Shown here: positions 35,174 through 44,258 of the stretch, in pieces
Position numbering within the stretch: the stretch's first letter is position 1
Layout of the letters: every line of letters starts with the position of its first letter
From: Solibaculum mannosilyticum
GTDB taxonomy: Bacteria; Bacillota; Clostridia; Oscillospirales; Acutalibacteraceae
Length of the DNA stretch: 64,000 nucleotides
Reading direction: 5' to 3'
Assembly: GCF_015140235.1 (NCBI RefSeq)
Contig: NZ_AP023321.1
Coordinates: 1,416,501 to 1,480,500, forward strand
The notes under the pieces: model-generated
What the model saw: the letters and a program-made list of their open reading frames with translations, nothing else
What the model was told of the DNA's origin: nothing
The model's database searches: none
Translations under genes and position numbers: made by a program

Positions 35174-35983
35174 TTAAAGCTCTGGTTCAAACAATCCAAC
35201 AGAAAATTCCGACCAACTGTAACAGATCATGTAGTCCCGATGGTAACTGTTGACCGCAACCGGATCCCCTTGCAAAAAACGATACGCGTCACAGTCCAAT
35301 TTATCCGGATCGATGGCCAAACTATTGCGGCTGCGGATCAGGATATCTCCTACCCCGGCATCCCCCAAGGTCTTTCGCAAATCAGACACCAACGACCGAA
35401 AATATCCGCTTTGATTTTCATCGTATGCATCGTCTTCAAAGAGAATCCCGCAGGCCTCCCGGGTTGTAACACTATTGCCGCGGCGGTCCACTAAGTAGGC
35501 AAACAGCTCTTTGGATTTCATTCTCTTGAAAATAAGAGGTTTTTCCCCTATAAACACATCAAATCCTCCAAAGGTCTTGACCGTCACCTTTTCCGGTTCC
35601 CGCCTTTGCTCTGTCGGCCCGCCTTTTTTCCAGCTGCGAATGTATTCGAGTTCCTTTGTAACGTCCTCGGCTGCCGCCGGTTTGAGCAGATATCCGGACG
35701 CTCTCACTTGAAAAGCATCTACAGCATACTGCTGGTATCCTGTAACAAATACCACTGCCGCATCAGGTTGGATATCCTTAAGCTTTTTGGCCAGGATGAT
35801 CCCGTTCATGCTTCCCAATTCCACATCTAAGAAGGCGGCGTCGATGGGATTGGTTTTCACAAATTCCAGAGCTTTGCTGGGAAGGGTAAATGCCACGCAT
35901 TCCCCTTCAGGATCTGCTTCCTGGATGGCATCGCAAAGCTCTTGAAGCGGAAACGGTTCGTCGTCTACTGCTAAAATTCTCAT
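35174..35983 (-). CDS. Response regulator with receiver and SARP/OmpR-like winged-helix domain
   Basis: This 269-residue protein has an N-terminal receiver (1-118; acidic pair D7/D8, phospho-acceptor D53 in AAFLDVELGSMNG, Lys in SGYLLKPAA) and a C-terminal winged-helix domain (about 135-235; KTFGGFDVFIGEKPLIFKR, KSKELFAYLVDRRG, RSLVSDLRKTLGD) of the type found at the start of SARP/BTAD regulators but without the BTAD repeats. It overlaps the LytS-type kinase gene by four bases (ATGA), so they are partners. The downstream protease operon is the nearest likely target, by position only. Confidence 0.9.
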   Translation of the reverse strand: MRILAVDDEPFPLQELCDAIQEADPEGECVAFTLPSKALEFVKTNPIDAAFLDVELGSMNGIILAKKLKDIQPDAAVVFVTGYQQYAVDAFQVRASGYLLKPAAAEDVTKELEYIRSWKKGGPTEQRREPEKVTVKTFGGFDVFIGEKPLIFKRMKSKELFAYLVDRRGNSVTTREACGILFEDDAYDENQSGYFRSLVSDLRKTLGDAGVGDILIRSRNSLAIDPDKLDCDAYRFLQGDPVAVNSYHRDYMICYSWSEFSVGLFEPEL

Positions 35984-37266
35984 GATGTTTTTCCTTCCTT
36001 TGGAATGGTAATTGTAATAGTCGTTCCTTTTCCTAATATGCTGTCTATCTCAAGACTCCCTCTACACATGGATTTTAAACGGTATTTGACATTTTGCAAT
36101 CCAATGTGGGGCCTGTCGCCGTTTGATGGGACAGATGGGTCAAATCCCACTCCGTCGTCCATCACTGTGATGACAAAATCGGTATCGGTTTCCCATGTGG
36201 AAAGTTGAACTGTCCCACCCTCTTCCCGGCGCATAACGCCGTGACGCACAGCGTTTTCCACCAGCGGCTGAAGCGTCAGAGACGGCAGGACAAAGTCGGT
36301 GACTTCCATATCGTACTCCACCTTAAGCCGATCTCCAAACCGCTTTTGTTCCAACTGAAAATAATTGACTACATGCTCCAGTTCTTTCTCAAACAGAATG
36401 GGGCGTTTATCGGTGAGAGAATCGATGTTGGCCCGCAGAAAACGGGAGAATTCTTGGGTGGTTTGCTTGGCTTTGACCGGATCTGCGGTACAAAGATGGC
36501 TGATGGCCGTCAGACAGTTAAACAAAAAATGAGGCTGAATCTGGCTGAGCATCATATCGATACGGGCTTCCGCCAATTCTTTTTCCCTTTTCCGTATCAG
36601 CAATTCCCGATCCCATTGGAGATTGACAAAAATCAGCAAAATAGACAGTGTAGCTCCTGCATTCACCAACGCTACACCGTAAAAGACGATCTGGAAAATC
36701 TCGGCTGTAACCGGCAAAATAATATAACTGAGAAAAAATAGTTTTTCCTTCCAGTTCAGATAGCGGCGGCATGACAGTAAAATACACAGTCCCACCGCAT
36801 ACAACAGCACCGGTATGAGCTGAGACACAAAAAACCAGTCCCCACGTTCATAAACATTTTGATCCGTGATGGTAAAGTACATCCCTGTAACAGGAGACAA
36901 CACACTCAATATAATTTGAAGGACCGTCAAACACAAAGACACCTTCCAATAGATCGCATTCACTTTGACTTTAGGGGATAAGTATTCGGCCATATACCCG
37001 ATGAAAAACAACAAAAGTGGGCCGGAACACGCAAAATACAGTGCACTTGCCGAAGGGAGCAGTATCAGGGATCCCGCGTCCATTTTTCCATCGCAGGCCC
37101 AGTTTGGGATATCCCCCAACAGCATCAGCAGATTAAATCCGCATATCATCAGGAACATCTGGCCCAGACGGCTGGTTTTGACCCGCTGCTGCGTCAACAG
37201 ATATCCTATGAGCACCATCATAACGGTGGCACAACAGATATCAATGGTGATATTTACCGCATACAA
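35980..37266 (-). CDS. LytS-type (His_kinase family) sensor histidine kinase
   Basis: This 428-residue protein has seven N-terminal membrane helices (about 5-220), then the His-kinase motif DMMLSQIQPHFLFNCLTAIS, typical of the LytS/YehU group, and an ATPase domain with LQPLVENAVRHGV, DDGVGFD and GLQNVKYRLK. Such kinases usually partner LytTR regulators; here the partner has a SARP-like winged helix instead. The start is TTG, about 10 bases after GGAGG. The many-helix sensor part resembles 7TM-type sensors; the ligand is unknown. Confidence 0.9.
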   Translation of the reverse strand: MYAVNITIDICCATVMMVLIGYLLTQQRVKTSRLGQMFLMICGFNLLMLLGDIPNWACDGKMDAGSLILLPSASALYFACSGPLLLFFIGYMAEYLSPKVKVNAIYWKVSLCLTVLQIILSVLSPVTGMYFTITDQNVYERGDWFFVSQLIPVLLYAVGLCILLSCRRYLNWKEKLFFLSYIILPVTAEIFQIVFYGVALVNAGATLSILLIFVNLQWDRELLIRKREKELAEARIDMMLSQIQPHFLFNCLTAISHLCTADPVKAKQTTQEFSRFLRANIDSLTDKRPILFEKELEHVVNYFQLEQKRFGDRLKVEYDMEVTDFVLPSLTLQPLVENAVRHGVMRREEGGTVQLSTWETDTDFVITVMDDGVGFDPSVPSNGDRPHIGLQNVKYRLKSMCRGSLEIDSILGKGTTITITIPKEGKTS

Positions 37267-37459
37267 CGCACCATCCCCTCCCCTCTGATTTTCCTGATCT
37301 ATCGTATCTGTTATTATACACCATTTTGTATCGATATCATATCTCGATTGATCATTCTTTGTGAAACATTTCTTTAAAAAAGGCCCTTTCTCTAAGCCTC
37401 AGCTAAGGATGACGGGATATACTAATGCCAATTCATCCATACAAGAAAGGAGTGAACAT

Positions 37460-38131
37460 ATGAATTTTCGACACGAGTGGAAACACGAGATCAATGCTTT
37501 GGATCTTTTAGTGCTTCGTCAACGGCTCCGCGCAGTTGCACAGCCCGATTCCCATGCCGTCGCCGGACGGTATCATATCCGCAGCCTCTATTTTGATTCT
37601 CCATCCGACAAAGCTCTGCGGGAAAAAATAGATGGTGTCAATCGCAGGGAAAAGTTTCGTATCCGCTACTATGACGACAACATCTCTTTGATCCATCTGG
37701 AGAAAAAATGCAAAATAAACGGCCTTTGTCAAAAGTATATCGCGCCTCTAACTGATGTCCAAGTCCAGGAGATCCTGGAGGATAACCTCTCCTGGATGCC
37801 CCATAGTCCCGACCCTTTGGTGGTGGAATTTTATACCAAGCTTTTGTCTCAGCGTCTTTCTCCCAAGATCATCGTGGACTATACAAGAGAACCTTTTGTC
37901 TATGCCCCGGGGAATGTCCGCGTCACAATGGATTATCATATTCGAACCAGCTCCGACTGTTCCCGATTTCTCTCTCCGCAATGCGTTACTCTTGCGGCAG
38001 GGGATCCTGTCATCCTCTTGGAGGTTAAATGGGATACCTTTCTTCCCTCTGTCATTCAAAGGGCCATCCAATTGGAGGGACGATGCACATCCGCCTTCTC
38101 CAAATATGCCAGAGGCCGTCTTTACGGTTGA
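37460..38131 (+). CDS. VTC-domain (polyphosphate polymerase-like) protein
   Basis: This 223-residue cytoplasmic protein is a single VTC domain, the tunnel-shaped fold that in yeast Vtc4 makes polyphosphate from ATP. Family marks include FRHEWKHEI, YHIRSLYFDSP, REKFRIRYY, LEKKCKINGLCQK, KIIVDYTREPFVY, VTMDYHIR and LEVKWD; many Lys/Arg residues line the expected tunnel. The ATG at 37460 has AAAGGAG 7 bases before it. It leads a VTC-DUF4956-CotH cassette common in Firmicutes. True polymerase activity in this bacterial group is not shown. Confidence 0.88.
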   Translation: MNFRHEWKHEINALDLLVLRQRLRAVAQPDSHAVAGRYHIRSLYFDSPSDKALREKIDGVNRREKFRIRYYDDNISLIHLEKKCKINGLCQKYIAPLTDVQVQEILEDNLSWMPHSPDPLVVEFYTKLLSQRLSPKIIVDYTREPFVYAPGNVRVTMDYHIRTSSDCSRFLSPQCVTLAAGDPVILLEVKWDTFLPSVIQRAIQLEGRCTSAFSKYARGRLYG

Positions 38132-38262
38132 CAGAAGTTAAATTCACCCTTTCCCTGGATAATGATCGGTGCGGCTCTATTTTTTATTCGTTATCCGGAT
38201 AACATCAGGTCTCCATATGGCCTCAATTTTACCATACTACAATAGAAAGCAGGGATCTCTTT

Positions 38263-38934
38263 ATGACCTTTCAAGACATTTTCAAATCCAGTTTTCTTGA
38301 AAACATCACAAGCGTCTCCATTCTGGACATGCTCCTCGCGCTGGCTCTGGCCTTCGGCATCGGCATGTTTATCTTCCTCGTTTACAAAAAAACTTTTTCC
38401 GGCGTTATGTACTCTTCCAGCTTCGGCGTCACTTTGGTGGCCCTCACTATGATCACCACTGTGGTTATTTTAGCCGTCACCTCCAATGTGGTGCTGTCGC
38501 TGGGCATGGTGGGCGCTTTGTCCATCGTCCGTTTCCGCACTGCCATCAAAGAGCCTTTGGATATCGCCTTTTTGTTTTGGTCCATCGCTGTAGGCATCGT
38601 TCTGGCCGCCGGCATGATCCCGTTGGCTGTATTCGGCAGCGTCGTCATCGGTATTATTTTACTGGTATTTGTCAATAGAAAATCTCACTACAATCCCTAC
38701 ATCGTAGTACTCCACTGTCGGGATCATGAGAGCGAATTGGACGCAAAACAGTTTTTGGAAAAACAAGTATCCAAATGCGTAGTCAAGAGCAAAACCGCTC
38801 AAAAAGGCGGTATCGAACTCAATTTGGAAATCCGTCTTAAGGACGACAACACCGATTTCATCAACATCCTCTCTGAGATGAACGGCGTCCAAAGTGCTGT
38901 TCTCGTCAGTTATAACGGCGAGTACATGGGATAA
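38263..38934 (+). CDS. DUF4956 domain-containing membrane protein
   Basis: This 223-residue protein has four N-terminal membrane helices (about 22-135) and a soluble C-terminal part. The middle shows SLGMVGALSIVRFRTAIKEP, a stretch rich in Gly and Arg typical of DUF4956. The family has no known function but is steadily found between VTC-domain and CotH genes. It is 13 bases from the CotH gene and follows the VTC gene by 131 bases. Confidence 0.88.
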   Translation: MTFQDIFKSSFLENITSVSILDMLLALALAFGIGMFIFLVYKKTFSGVMYSSSFGVTLVALTMITTVVILAVTSNVVLSLGMVGALSIVRFRTAIKEPLDIAFLFWSIAVGIVLAAGMIPLAVFGSVVIGIILLVFVNRKSHYNPYIVVLHCRDHESELDAKQFLEKQVSKCVVKSKTAQKGGIELNLEIRLKDDNTDFINILSEMNGVQSAVLVSYNGEYMG

Positions 38935-38947
38935 GGAGGGGTGCGGT

Positions 38948-41353
38948 ATGTCCACCCACAAACACATCAATACCATCTGCTGTATCTCCCTTGTGGCGGC
39001 ACTTCTAATCACCATCCTCTTTTTGGGATTTGGATCTACAGGCATTGTGGCGGTATCCAAAGCGCTGGGGTATGAGGAACGTCTTTTTGATACCTCCCGC
39101 GTCCACACCTTGGACATCGTCATGGACAACTGGGATGAATTCGTCGATAACTGCCAAAATGAAGAATATGTCAGCTGTTCGGTGGTAATCGACAACGAGA
39201 GCTTTAAGAATGTAGCCATCCGGGCTAAGGGCAATACCTCCCTGAGCTCGGTGGCCGCTTATGGAAACGACCGCTACAGCTTTAAAATTGAATTTGACCA
39301 TTATGAAGACGGTAAATCCTATCACGGACTGGATAAACTTAGTCTCAACAACATCATCCAGGATAACACTTATATGAAAGATTATCTGTGTTATCAAATG
39401 ATGGGGGCTTTTGGAGTAGATTCCCCTCTTTGCAGTTATATCTATATTACGGTAAACGGAGAGGATTGGGGATTGTATCTGGCTGTGGAAGGCGTAGAAG
39501 AGAGCTTTTTACAGCGCAATTACGGCTCCGACTATGGTGAACTTTATAAGCCGGACAGTACCAGTATGGGCGGAGGCAGAGGCAACGGCGGCAACTTCGA
39601 TTTTGATCGATTCCAAGAGGAGCAGGAGGGTCCGGACGGTACCACTGACGATGACGGCACCACTGGAAACGGCTCCGGTGACAATACACAGCCTACACCG
39701 CCCGACGGTAATTGGGGCGATAACTTTTCCGGCAATATGCCTGATCCGGGTGAATTCCCTGGAGGTTCCTCAGACGACGGTATGCCTGACATGGGAGACT
39801 TCCCAGGTTTCTCTGAGGATGGTTCCTCCGGCGAGACGCAGGGGAATATCCCTGAGATCAAGGACTTTACGGGCGGCTCCTCCCCTGAAAGCGATTCGGA
39901 AGACGGCCCCGGCAATATGGAGGGACCAGGAGGTATGGGAGATAGCGACGTCTCCCTCATCTACACTGACGACGACTACGATAGTTATCGTAACATCTTT
40001 GACAACGCTAAAACCGACATTACCGACAACGATAAAGACCGTCTCATCGCCTCTCTCAAACAGCTGGGCGATCATCAAAACATTTCGGATATTGTCGACA
40101 TTGACGAAGTACTGCGTTATTTCGTAGTGCATAACTTTGTCTGCAACTTTGACAGTTACACCGGTTCCATGATTCACAACTACTATCTTTACGAAGAGGA
40201 TGGGCAGCTCTCCATGATCCCTTGGGACTATAATCTGGCCTTCGGTGGATTTATGTCCATGGGTGACACTACCAGTCTGGTCAATTACCCCATCGACACA
40301 CCGGTATCCGGCGGTACGGTGGATTCCCGTCCTATGCTTGCCTGGATCTTCCAAAACGATGAATATACCCAGATGTATCATGACTATTTTGCACAATTTA
40401 TTGCCGATACCTTTGATAACGGTTGCTTCGCTTCTATGATGGACAAAGTGGTGGAACTCATCTCCCCTTACGTCCAAAAAGATCCCACTAAGTTCTGCAC
40501 CTACGAGGAGTTCGAAACCGGTATCTCTACCCTAGAACAATTTTGTACCCTGCGCGCTCAAAGCATCTCCGGCCAGTTGGACGGTTCCATTCCTTCCACA
40601 AGCAGCGGACAATCGTCCGACAGTTCTTCTCTCATCGACGCCTCCCAATTGTCCATCGACACTATGGGAAGCATGGGCATAGGCGGAGGGTCGGGAAATG
40701 GACGTGGCCAAATGAACCATTCTGACGAAGATACAAACCCTTCCAACAGTGGTGACATTGGGGATATTCCCCAATGTCACCAGGGCGATTTTATCTCCCT
40801 TCTAAATGGAACCCCCTTATCGTCTTCATCCGATGCTCTGTTTGCCTCCACATCCAGTGCATTCTCTGTCTCTCCTGCAGCCTTCCCCGCCGCTCCGGAC
40901 AGCACTCAGGGAAATCGCCCTCCTTCCGGTGATTTTGACGGCGGAATGGGTGGAATGGGTGGCGGTCCAGCAGGATCTCCCCCTGGATCAACCGATGATT
41001 CTCAGCCTTCGGGAACTACATCACAAAGCGATAGCTCTTCTCCCCCTTCCACCAATGATAGCAATGATAATGGGCAATCTCTACCCTCGGAAGATTCATC
41101 TCCTGGATCAGGTTCCAATTCAGACTCTGATAGTACACAAGGTATGCAGCCTCCTTCCGATAACTCCGGAGGCGGTATGCCTGGCCAGGATGAAAACACT
41201 CAAAACGGCATGCAAAACCCTTTTGACAGCCAAACGGCATCCAGTCAATGGGGCGGTATGGATACACAGGGATGGATCCTTTTAGGAATATCTATTTTTG
41301 TGTTAGGCATAGGGCTATTGGTTGCATGCCTCATGAAGGGAAAAAACTGGTGA
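38948..41353 (+). CDS. CotH-family atypical kinase, membrane-anchored, with large Gly/Pro/Ser-rich insert
   Basis: This 801-residue protein has an N-terminal membrane helix (about 10-32), a CotH kinase fold (starting near VHTLDIVMDNWDEFV) and a C-terminal membrane helix (about 775-797). The kinase core has KFKIEFDHY-like RYSFKIEF, LDKLSLNN, VNGEDWGLYLAVEGVEESFL and IPWDYNLAFGG with the expected catalytic Asp. About 150 residues rich in Gly, Pro, Asp and Ser (about 195-350) split the core between the two lobes, and another Ser/Gly-rich tract precedes the last helix. CotH proteins phosphorylate spore coat proteins in Bacillus; in this cassette the target is unknown. AAGGAGG precedes the ATG at 38948. 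Confidence 0.88.
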   Translation: MSTHKHINTICCISLVAALLITILFLGFGSTGIVAVSKALGYEERLFDTSRVHTLDIVMDNWDEFVDNCQNEEYVSCSVVIDNESFKNVAIRAKGNTSLSSVAAYGNDRYSFKIEFDHYEDGKSYHGLDKLSLNNIIQDNTYMKDYLCYQMMGAFGVDSPLCSYIYITVNGEDWGLYLAVEGVEESFLQRNYGSDYGELYKPDSTSMGGGRGNGGNFDFDRFQEEQEGPDGTTDDDGTTGNGSGDNTQPTPPDGNWGDNFSGNMPDPGEFPGGSSDDGMPDMGDFPGFSEDGSSGETQGNIPEIKDFTGGSSPESDSEDGPGNMEGPGGMGDSDVSLIYTDDDYDSYRNIFDNAKTDITDNDKDRLIASLKQLGDHQNISDIVDIDEVLRYFVVHNFVCNFDSYTGSMIHNYYLYEEDGQLSMIPWDYNLAFGGFMSMGDTTSLVNYPIDTPVSGGTVDSRPMLAWIFQNDEYTQMYHDYFAQFIADTFDNGCFASMMDKVVELISPYVQKDPTKFCTYEEFETGISTLEQFCTLRAQSISGQLDGSIPSTSSGQSSDSSSLIDASQLSIDTMGSMGIGGGSGNGRGQMNHSDEDTNPSNSGDIGDIPQCHQGDFISLLNGTPLSSSSDALFASTSSAFSVSPAAFPAAPDSTQGNRPPSGDFDGGMGGMGGGPAGSPPGSTDDSQPSGTTSQSDSSSPPSTNDSNDNGQSLPSEDSSPGSGSNSDSDSTQGMQPPSDNSGGGMPGQDENTQNGMQNPFDSQTASSQWGGMDTQGWILLGISIFVLGIGLLVACLMKGKNW

Positions 41354-41377
41354 TCCTCTTTTTCATGGCATTAATGC

Positions 41378-41424
41378 AAAAAGGGATCCTGTGGCGAAAG
41401 AATGCTACAGGATCCCTTTTTCTA
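41378..41424. terminator. Bidirectional terminator between CotH and the dynamin/Hsp70 cluster
   Basis: AAAAAGGGATCCTGT pairs with ACAGGATCCCTTTTT. It can end both the CotH transcript and the minus-strand cluster. Confidence 0.9.
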
Positions 41425-41452
41425 TCATACAATTTTTCCAACACCAGTTATT

Positions 41453-41818
41453 TTAGTCGTGTTGTCTAATTCTTTCATCGATTTCTTGTATGGCTTTCAT
41501 GATCTCTGGAATGCGTTCCGGGGCGCGCAGGTATTGCAGGATTTCTTGCTTGTTTCCCCAAAACAAATACGTCTGCATTTCATATCCGGATCCATCCGGG
41601 AAAATCCCCACTAAAATGACTATTCTTCCATTAGGTACACCCAACCTGTTATAGTCAAAATATAAGCCGCCTTCTTCGATGTATTCTGCATCCACATCAA
41701 AGGTATAACCAAATTTTTTAAACTTACCTGTCTCCGGCAGCTTCTCCTCTATACTGTTCGCAATAGCTGGAATAATCTTTTCTAAGGCTTCCCGAAATGT
41801 CACCTTTTTGTCCCACAT
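41453..41818 (-). CDS. Small unknown protein at the end of the Hsp70/dynamin cluster
   Basis: This 121-residue soluble protein shows no family I recognise. It has a helical N-terminus (EALEKIIPAIANSIEEKL), a beta-rich centre with GGLYFDYNRLG and RIVILVGIFPDGSGYEMQTYLFWG, and a charged helical C-terminus (IPEIMKAIQEIDERIRQ). It is 45 bases after the second dynamin gene and is the last gene before the shared terminator, so it is probably part of the cluster. Confidence 0.7.
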   Translation of the reverse strand: MWDKKVTFREALEKIIPAIANSIEEKLPETGKFKKFGYTFDVDAEYIEEGGLYFDYNRLGVPNGRIVILVGIFPDGSGYEMQTYLFWGNKQEILQYLRAPERIPEIMKAIQEIDERIRQHD

Positions 41819-41863
41819 TAGATCCTATAACCCCTTTCATCAGTTTTATCCCTGTGTTATACG

Positions 41864-43423
41864 CTATTCCTCGTTGAGCGCATTGAGATGATAGTACATC
41901 TGCTCATAGGACCGTGCCAAGGTCGCCGCTGCTTCCACGTAAGATCCCGGCATCATCCAGCCGCTGGATTTACCGTGCCAAAGGGCCGCCTTCTCCTTAG
42001 CCGTCTGCTCCATGGCTGCGATCGAACTTCCCTCAGGCATTCCCAGCCGCGTCTCTGCCGAACGTCCGTATTCTCCAGTCACTCGAAGAAAATCCTGTTT
42101 CTCTTCCTCATCCATGAACTGGATTTGTCCGTTATAATACATCTGTAAGATCTTTAGTTCTTTTAAAGTCTGGACAGAGGACATCAATCCCTCAATCTCC
42201 TCGCCGATCTGTTCACAGACGTGATATAGGTGACTGCTTTTATCCAGATTTTTTCTTATCTCCTGCGTGAGTGAACGAATCCGGCTAAAAATGTACCGGG
42301 ATTTGATGAGAAATGTCCGGTTGCCAAAGTGACGTAGTAGAATCTCCCGAATTGCCTTAACACCGCATTTTTCTTGCAGAATATCCCCAATCTGATCCTG
42401 AGCTTTGCCGGCTCGAAGCTGATGGGCAATTTCAAGCGTCCCGTACTGTCCGATTAAATTCATGAGCCTTTTACGGGCATCGGTATCGCCCAGCCGCTGG
42501 AACTCCTCCTCTGTGCCGACGGCAAACTGATGGGCGTCATATAACAAGTCGATTAAGTCATCCGGCGGGACTTGGGCGATGATCCGAAGTACTTTCCAAT
42601 CCTCTGCCGTCAACTGCGTATACCCCTCCATTACTTTAGCGCATACGGGAAATACGGAGAATAATAAGTTTTTCATGTCCGCATTCGTCATAATGGACGA
42701 TGTTACAGCTTGAGCTGCTTCTACCGGCGATTGTTCCCCAAAAATATCCCAAATTCCACTGGCGTCTACTTTCGTCAGGATACCGATCGAGTTGATGGGG
42801 GAAGACATATTTCCTCCACCGGAATGAAAGGCGGTTAGAATATCCCGGTCAAAGCCGGCTGTGCTACGGCTAAATGCATAGATTACGGCATCCGCCATCG
42901 ACGCTTCATAAAGGGTATCTTCCGATCCTTTGATGGAAAGAAAATCCAATGTGTTTTGGGCATCTGTTCCATAAACGGAGTTCAATCCGGGTGTATCGAT
43001 GAATTCTAACTGCTTTAAAACCTCACTGGGATAATGGATAATCAAATATTGAACGTCGTGAATGCGGGGATTTTCCTTTTCAAAGGCTCGAACCGACCAT
43101 TTTTCCAAATCCTCAAAGGGGGCCTCTATCTTCTCCCCATTGCGAAAACACACGGTGATGGATGGATGCTCTGCATACTGGAACCATCCTACTGTATAGG
43201 TAGTCTCAAGATCCCCTGTATACAGCACGTCGGCTCCCATAAGCGCATTCATAAAGGTGGATTTTCCCGCTTTCATAATCCCCACCACCGCTACCCGTAG
43301 GGGTATTTCCAGACGCTTTCTCATTTCCTCAAGGCTTTCAGAAAGTTCCGCTGCTTCCGGACAATCCCGGCATAGCCTTTGTGCATTGTTCAGCAGACTA
43401 TAAACTTCTGATTTTAAAGACAT
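41864..43423 (-). CDS. Dynamin-family GTPase (short form)
   Basis: This 519-residue GTPase has the P-loop GIMKAGKS (48-55), the G3 motif FIDTPGLNS, and a G4-like LTKVD. The region after the G domain is helical with coiled-coil character (about 300-480) as in bacterial dynamin-like proteins. Unlike the partner encoded two genes upstream, it has no clear hydrophobic hairpin or Gly-rich membrane segment. Bacterial dynamins often come as tandem pairs in which one partner binds the membrane. Here the GrpE-like gene separates the two. A GGGGGGAG site precedes the ATG. Confidence 0.88.
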   Translation of the reverse strand: MSLKSEVYSLLNNAQRLCRDCPEAAELSESLEEMRKRLEIPLRVAVVGIMKAGKSTFMNALMGADVLYTGDLETTYTVGWFQYAEHPSITVCFRNGEKIEAPFEDLEKWSVRAFEKENPRIHDVQYLIIHYPSEVLKQLEFIDTPGLNSVYGTDAQNTLDFLSIKGSEDTLYEASMADAVIYAFSRSTAGFDRDILTAFHSGGGNMSSPINSIGILTKVDASGIWDIFGEQSPVEAAQAVTSSIMTNADMKNLLFSVFPVCAKVMEGYTQLTAEDWKVLRIIAQVPPDDLIDLLYDAHQFAVGTEEEFQRLGDTDARKRLMNLIGQYGTLEIAHQLRAGKAQDQIGDILQEKCGVKAIREILLRHFGNRTFLIKSRYIFSRIRSLTQEIRKNLDKSSHLYHVCEQIGEEIEGLMSSVQTLKELKILQMYYNGQIQFMDEEEKQDFLRVTGEYGRSAETRLGMPEGSSIAAMEQTAKEKAALWHGKSSGWMMPGSYVEAAATLARSYEQMYYHLNALNEE

Positions 43424-43441
43424 TGTTCTCCCCCCTGATAG

Positions 43442-43470
43442 GGAAATGCCGCTTTAACAGCGGCATTTCC
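43442..43470. other. Perfect 12-bp intercistronic stem-loop without T-run
   Basis: GGAAATGCCGCT (43442-43453) and AGCGGCATTTCC (43459-43470) pair perfectly around a 5-base loop, between the GrpE-like and short dynamin genes. With no T-run it is more likely a mRNA stability or processing element than a terminator. Confidence 0.75.
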
Positions 43471-43475
43471 TCTCC

Positions 43476-44207
43476 TTATCCTTTTACATATAAGATGACT
43501 TCTTCCCCGCGCAATACCTCTCCCTGATAAGTATATCCTGGTCGAAAGACTTCTACAATTTGATTGACCAAAAGCGGGTCATCTGTAGGGCGGGTGTCCA
43601 CAACGGTATGACGATTGCTGTCAAATACCCCCTGGTCTTCCAGGATTTCTACCCCGGATTTCTTGAGAATATTGGCCGTCTGATAAAGCTGGCTTTCGAT
43701 CAATTTCATGGTATTCTGATCGTCCGGCGCATTGTCTTTGAGCCAATCCCGGCGTATTAGAAGATTGTCACGCATGGAGATAAGACTGCGTATCATCTCT
43801 AGATGGCCCTGCTCTTGCGGACCTGGATCCCCTACCTTATGAATCGGGAGGGTTCCTTTCAGAGAATCATTCTCTTTTTCCACACGTCTTTTTTCTTTGA
43901 GCAGCAGCTCCAGCTTTTTTTGATACTGCGTGATCTGTTTTTCCAGCTGCTCGATCCGAAGTTCGTTTTGCTCGTTGCTCCATTGATCGATCTGCTTAGC
44001 TTCCAATTCCTTGACGGCCTTTTTTGCCTGGCAATCTAATATGTCTAAATAATCCAAAAGCGCGTGATCTTTTACCAGGGACGCCGCAAGCCGTATTAAC
44101 GCGGGAGTCGAACCAATTTCTACTTGTTCGACCTTCAAACCACAAAGCTCAAAAAGTTTATTCAGGTCATCCCTCAGAGCACGCATACCCTCATAGCGAT
44201 CCGCCAT
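43476..44207 (-). CDS. GrpE-like nucleotide exchange factor of the Hsp70/RCC1 cluster
   Basis: This 243-residue protein has a helical N-terminal part (1-70), a long coiled coil (about 72-125, ELEAKQIDQWSNEQNELRIE onwards), a helical region with LISMRDNLLIRRDWL, and a C-terminal beta wing (about 190-243: VEILEDQGVFDSNRHTVVDT and YTYQGEVLRGEEVILYVKG). The wing matches the GrpE pattern (F-D---H-AV, V--V---GY---G-VLR-A-V-V), so it is a GrpE relative that should release ADP from an Hsp70 ATPase domain, presumably those encoded upstream. It is much diverged from housekeeping GrpE. The ATG at 44207 has GAGGTG 6 bases upstream. Confidence 0.8.
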   Translation of the reverse strand: MADRYEGMRALRDDLNKLFELCGLKVEQVEIGSTPALIRLAASLVKDHALLDYLDILDCQAKKAVKELEAKQIDQWSNEQNELRIEQLEKQITQYQKKLELLLKEKRRVEKENDSLKGTLPIHKVGDPGPQEQGHLEMIRSLISMRDNLLIRRDWLKDNAPDDQNTMKLIESQLYQTANILKKSGVEILEDQGVFDSNRHTVVDTRPTDDPLLVNQIVEVFRPGYTYQGEVLRGEEVILYVKG

Positions 44208-44258
44208 CGATAACACCTCTTTTCCACCGTATCATGCCTTCATGATGCGGCGTATTAA

